From Acidimicrobiia bacterium (GTDB lineage Bacteria; Actinomycetota; Acidimicrobiia; Acidimicrobiales; Ilumatobacteraceae): DNA of 7,501 nucleotides. The stretch covers positions 1-7,501 of the forward strand of contig RHCK01000075.1 in the NCBI GenBank assembly GCA_010030605.1. The letters run 5' to 3'. Below are positions 5,259 to 7,501 of this stretch, one piece after another. The notes under the pieces were generated by a model. That model did not search any database. It was not told the DNA's origin and worked only from the letters and a program-made list of their open reading frames with translations. The number at the start of each line of letters is the position of its first letter. Positions within the stretch are counted from its first letter, which is position 1. Both the position numbers and the translations under genes were made by a program.

Positions 5259-6674
5259 ATGACTGATGTCGCCTCCCCTCGTTTCCGCTTCGCGCCGTCT
5301 CCCACCGGTTTCTTCCACGTGGGTGGTGCGCGAACGGCGTTGTACAACTGGGCGCTGGCAAAACGTCTGGGCGGGACCTTCGTTCTGCGCATCGAGGACA
5401 CCGACGAAGCGCGCAACAAGCCGGAATGGACTCAGGGCATCATCGACGCACTCGACTGGATCGGGGTGCGACGCGATGACCCCACGTTCGAAGGTCCGTA
5501 TTTCCAGAGCACCTACGCCGACGAACATGTGGCGGCGGCGCACCGCCTGTACGCGGAGGGGCGCGCTTACTACTGCGATCTCACTTCCGAGCAGATTCAG
5601 GAACGTTCGAAGCAGAACAGCAAACCCGGTTACGACGGCTATTCGCGTGACCGGGGTCTGGAACCCGGTCCCGGACGGGTGTTGCGTTTCCGGGTTCCCG
5701 AAGGCACGACGGTGGTCGACGACTTGGTGCGTGGTCGGGTGGAATTCGCGAACGACACCATCGAAGATTTCGTGTTGTTGCGCGGCAACGGATCACCGAT
5801 GTTCCTCTTGGCCAACGTGGTGGACGACGTTTCGATGCGCGTGAGTCACGTGGTGCGCGCGGAGGAACATCTTCCGAACACGCCGAAGCAGCAGATGCTC
5901 TGGGAGGCTCTTGGCCATCGCCCGCCCGTGTGGGCGCACGTTCCCGTTCTGGTGAACGAACAGCGCAAGAAGTTGTCGAAGCGTCGTGACAAGGTGGCGC
6001 TCGAACAATTCCGCGACGAGGGCTATCTGTCCGAGGCGATGGTGAACTATCTCATGACACTCGGCTGGGCGCCGCATGGTGACGAGGAAATCGTTCCGTG
6101 GTCGCGAATCCAGGCCGAATTCCGACTGGAGGATGTGAACCACTCGCCGGCGTACTTCGACTTGAAGAAGTTGGCCGCCTTCAACGGCGAATACATCCGT
6201 GCGATGTCGTTGGATGACTTCGTCGCCGCATGCGAACCGTTCCTCACCACCAACGTGCCGTGGTCGCCCGATCAATTCGACGTCGCGATATTCCGCTCCA
6301 TCGCACCATTGGCCCAGACTCGCATGGTCACCATGAACGAGATCGTGGCGTTGGTGGACTTCCTGTTCTTGGACGAGCCGATGGTCGACGAGACGGCGTG
6401 GAGCAAGACATTCGGCAACGACGAAGCTCGGGCCATGCTCGATGATGCGATCTCGTCGTTCGGTTCGGTGACCAACTGGAGCGCCGAGGTGTTGAAACAA
6501 ACTCTCGAGGATGCCGGAACGGCGCGCGGACTGAAGTTGGGCAAGGCACAGGCTCCGGTGCGGGTCGCCGTGACGGGTCGCACCGTGGGTCCGCCTTTGT
6601 TCGAAGCTCTCGAGTTGCTCGGACCCGACAAAACATTGGCCCGACTGCGCGCGGCCGCGGAGCGGGCGCGCTGA
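5259..6674 (+). CDS. gltX: Glutamyl-tRNA synthetase (GluRS)
   Basis: This is a complete 471-residue class I aminoacyl-tRNA synthetase that attaches glutamate to tRNA-Glu in the cytosol, and in most actinobacteria also to tRNA-Gln for later amidation by GatCAB. The N-terminal RFAPSPTGFFHVGGARTALY contains the HIGH-equivalent HVGG (20-23). The Rossmann domain continues through RIEDTDEARN and FVLLRGNGSPMFLLANVVDD. The KMSKS-equivalent is KLSKR (238-242). The helical anticodon-binding domain follows from about 310, and the C-terminus has the typical GLKLGKAQAPVRVAVTGRTV and PPLFEALELLG. Only one Cys is present near residue 106, so the zinc motif of some bacterial GluRS is absent. The ATG at 5259 is close to the family start. 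The gene diverges from the transporter across 48 bases and is followed after 2 bases by the DUF218 gene, with a tRNA-Gln just beyond. Confidence 0.97.
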   Translation: MTDVASPRFRFAPSPTGFFHVGGARTALYNWALAKRLGGTFVLRIEDTDEARNKPEWTQGIIDALDWIGVRRDDPTFEGPYFQSTYADEHVAAAHRLYAEGRAYYCDLTSEQIQERSKQNSKPGYDGYSRDRGLEPGPGRVLRFRVPEGTTVVDDLVRGRVEFANDTIEDFVLLRGNGSPMFLLANVVDDVSMRVSHVVRAEEHLPNTPKQQMLWEALGHRPPVWAHVPVLVNEQRKKLSKRRDKVALEQFRDEGYLSEAMVNYLMTLGWAPHGDEEIVPWSRIQAEFRLEDVNHSPAYFDLKKLAAFNGEYIRAMSLDDFVAACEPFLTTNVPWSPDQFDVAIFRSIAPLAQTRMVTMNEIVALVDFLFLDEPMVDETAWSKTFGNDEARAMLDDAISSFGSVTNWSAEVLKQTLEDAGTARGLKLGKAQAPVRVAVTGRTVGPPLFEALELLGPDKTLARLRAAAERAR

Positions 6675-6676
6675 AC

Positions 6677-7402
6677 GTGACCATCGGCTCCGAAGACGTC
6701 GATCCGATGTCGGATGAAACGCCGATTCGAATGTCGCGACTCGACTCGTTGCGTCGCAGATTCGTGAGACCACCTCGTTGGTGGCGAGCCGGCGGGTTAC
6801 GACGCGTGGTGGGGGTCGTGGCGTGTCTCGTTTTGCTGGCGTTCACGTATCTGATCGTGTCGTTGGCTCAAGTGTGGTGGACGGGACGCCAGCACTATTC
6901 GGGTCGTGCCGACGCCATCGTCGTGATGGGGGCCGCGCAGTACGACGGCCGTCCGTCGCCACAGTTGCAGGCGCGCTTGGATCAGGTGCTCATCCTGTGG
7001 AACGAGGGCGTGGCACCGGTGATCATCGTGACGGGAGGGAATCAGCCGGGTGACCGATTCACCGAGGCATCCACCTCGTCGGCGTATCTGCAAGATCATG
7101 GTGTTCCCGAGAGCGCCATCCTGTTCGAGGACACGGGTCGGTCATCGTGGGAGTCCTTGCAGAACGTGGCCGAGGTGGCCGACCAACATGGAATCGGATC
7201 CGTGATTCTGGTGAGTGACCCGTTCCATAGTTTGCGAATACGGTTGATGGCCGAGGAGTTGGGGCTGATCGCACACACGTCGTCGACGAGAACCAGTCCG
7301 GTGCGCGGTTTCAACGCGTTCAAGCACCACGTCGCCGAGGCGGGCGGAGTGGCCTTGGGTCGGGTTCTGGGCTTCGAGCGCGTGGAATCCCTGTTGGGCT
7401 AG
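6677..7402 (+). CDS. Membrane-anchored DUF218 (YdcF/SanA-like) protein
   Basis: This 241-residue protein has a basic N-terminal segment (LRRRFVRPPRWWRAGGLRR), one membrane helix at about residues 45-66, and a DUF218 domain at about 77-230. The domain shows ADAIVVMGAAQYDGRPSP (78-95), IIVTGG (116-121), an acidic/Ser region in EDTGRSSWESLQN (151-163) and SDPFHSLR (180-187) with the conserved His H184. Family members such as SanA and YdcF are linked to envelope or nucleotide-like ligand functions, but the reaction is not established. The orientation is probably a cytoplasmic N-terminus with the domain outside, by the positive-inside rule. The GTG at 6677 lies 2 bases after the gltX stop with GGAG 14 bases upstream, a rather long spacing. 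ATG codons at 6707 or 6731 are alternatives that leave all domains intact. It is probably co-transcribed with gltX, since no promoter-like box is seen before it. The stop TAG starts a hairpin. Confidence 0.85.
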   Translation: MTIGSEDVDPMSDETPIRMSRLDSLRRRFVRPPRWWRAGGLRRVVGVVACLVLLAFTYLIVSLAQVWWTGRQHYSGRADAIVVMGAAQYDGRPSPQLQARLDQVLILWNEGVAPVIIVTGGNQPGDRFTEASTSSAYLQDHGVPESAILFEDTGRSSWESLQNVAEVADQHGIGSVILVSDPFHSLRIRLMAEELGLIAHTSSTRTSPVRGFNAFKHHVAEAGGVALGRVLGFERVESLLG

Positions 7403-7425
7403 GTGGCGCTCGGACGCATCGCCAC
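7403..7425 (+). terminator. Perfect 6-bp hairpin right after the DUF218 stop, candidate terminator
   Basis: GTGGCG (7403-7408) pairs exactly with CGCCAC (7420-7425) across an 11-base loop, starting on the base after the TAG stop. No run of T follows (TACAATCT), so it is not a classic intrinsic terminator; U-poor terminators are common in actinobacteria. It directly abuts the tRNA promoter box, so it might be a protein-binding site instead. Confidence 0.4.
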
Positions 7426-7431
7426 TACAAT
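7426..7431 (+). promoter_or_regulatory. -10 box (TACAAT) of the tRNA-Gln promoter
   Basis: TACAAT differs from the TATAAT consensus by one base and is the strongest -10 sequence in the window. Transcription would start near 7438, leaving about 19 bases of 5' leader before the mature tRNA. No good -35 is seen: the 17-base spacing falls on GTGGCG at 7403-7408. Confidence 0.6.
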
Positions 7432-7441
7432 CTCGGTGCTC

Positions 7442-7456
7442 CAGTGCGGTGCACTG
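7442..7456 (+). other. Perfect hairpin abutting the 5' end of tRNA-Gln
   Basis: CAGTGC (7442-7447) and GCACTG (7451-7456) pair perfectly around the three-base loop GGT. The 3' base of the stem is immediately followed by T7457, the first base of the mature tRNA. In the precursor this would place a stable hairpin directly at the RNase P cleavage site. Confidence 0.5.
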
Positions 7457-7501
7457 TGGGGAGTGGTGTAACTGGCAACACAGCAGATTCTGGTTCTGTT
7501 A
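7457..7501 (+). tRNA. tRNA-Gln, anticodon CUG (partial, 3' end outside window)
   Basis: The first 45 bases of a tRNA fold as expected. The acceptor 5' strand is TGGGGAG (7457-7463), then T8 and G9. The D stem is GTGT (7466-7469) with ACAC (7478-7481) around loop AACTGGCA. The anticodon stem GCAGA (7483-7487) pairs with TCTGT (7495-7499, with one G-U pair), and the seven-base loop TTCTGGT carries anticodon CTG at 7490-7492, reading the glutamine codon CAG. The acceptor start TGGGG and GTGTAACTGGCAACAC are typical of bacterial tRNA-Gln. The variable region, T arm and acceptor 3' strand are beyond the window. It lies 54 bases after the DUF218 gene and 0.8 kb after gltX, whose product probably charges it with glutamate before amidation. 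Confidence 0.92.

Noticed and set aside
5211..5543. 111-residue N-terminal extension of the transporter (start at 5543)
   Set aside because: It is unlike the VIT family and lies antisense to the conserved gltX N-terminus. The ATG at 5210 with TAGCGT upstream fits better.
5793..6773. 326-codon minus-strand open frame antisense to gltX
   Set aside because: It has shadow-type composition and no motifs, and it lies opposite a certain synthetase gene.

Overview
The window looks like chromosomal DNA from a high-GC actinobacterium. An Acidimicrobiia-like lineage (Ilumatobacter/Microthrix type) is my best guess. The grounds are a strong preference for G/C at third codon positions, the style of the small conserved hypothetical protein at 754, a gltX near a tRNA-Gln gene, and gene starts that look leaderless (TANNNT boxes 6-9 nt before the start codon, no Shine-Dalgarno). 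The lineage is inference. There is no phage, transposon, CRISPR or rRNA signal, and no gene-free stretch longer than about 55 bases, so coding density is very high.

Layout from left to right. 1-735 (+) is the 3' half of citramalate synthase (cimA), cut by the window edge. 754-1014 (+) is a small conserved-type protein whose last ~20 residues look like broken sequence. It overlaps by 4 bases the start of a 588-residue acyl-CoA dehydrogenase of the FadE5/DmdC type (1011-2777, +). Converging on this gene with a 3-base gap is a 424-residue regulator with two TetR units in one chain (2781-4055, -). Upstream of the regulator and on the same strand are a DUF2237 cysteine-rich protein (4108-4470, -) and a VIT1/CCC1-family iron/manganese transporter (4485-5210, -), separated by only 14 bases. 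Divergent from the transporter across a 48-base gap is glutamyl-tRNA synthetase gltX (5259-6674, +). It is followed after 2 bases by a membrane-anchored DUF218 (YdcF/SanA-like) protein (6677-7402, +). The window ends inside a tRNA-Gln(CUG) gene starting at 7457.

How the genes relate. cimA supplies citramalate for threonine-independent isoleucine synthesis. The acyl-CoA dehydrogenase belongs to acyl-CoA oxidation, and the convergent TetR-TetR protein may control fatty-acid or other genes, though no target is proven. The transporter and DUF2237 protein probably form one transcription unit. GltX and tRNA-Gln fit the usual actinobacterial indirect route, in which GluRS charges tRNA-Gln with glutamate before amidation.

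No wholly new system is evident. The points most worth a second look are the single-chain double TetR regulator with a direct-repeat element over its own promoter, the consistent leaderless-promoter spacing at five gene starts, the apparently truncated small ORF, the back-to-back overlapping promoters between the transporter and gltX, and two perfect hairpins packed into the 54 bases before the tRNA.
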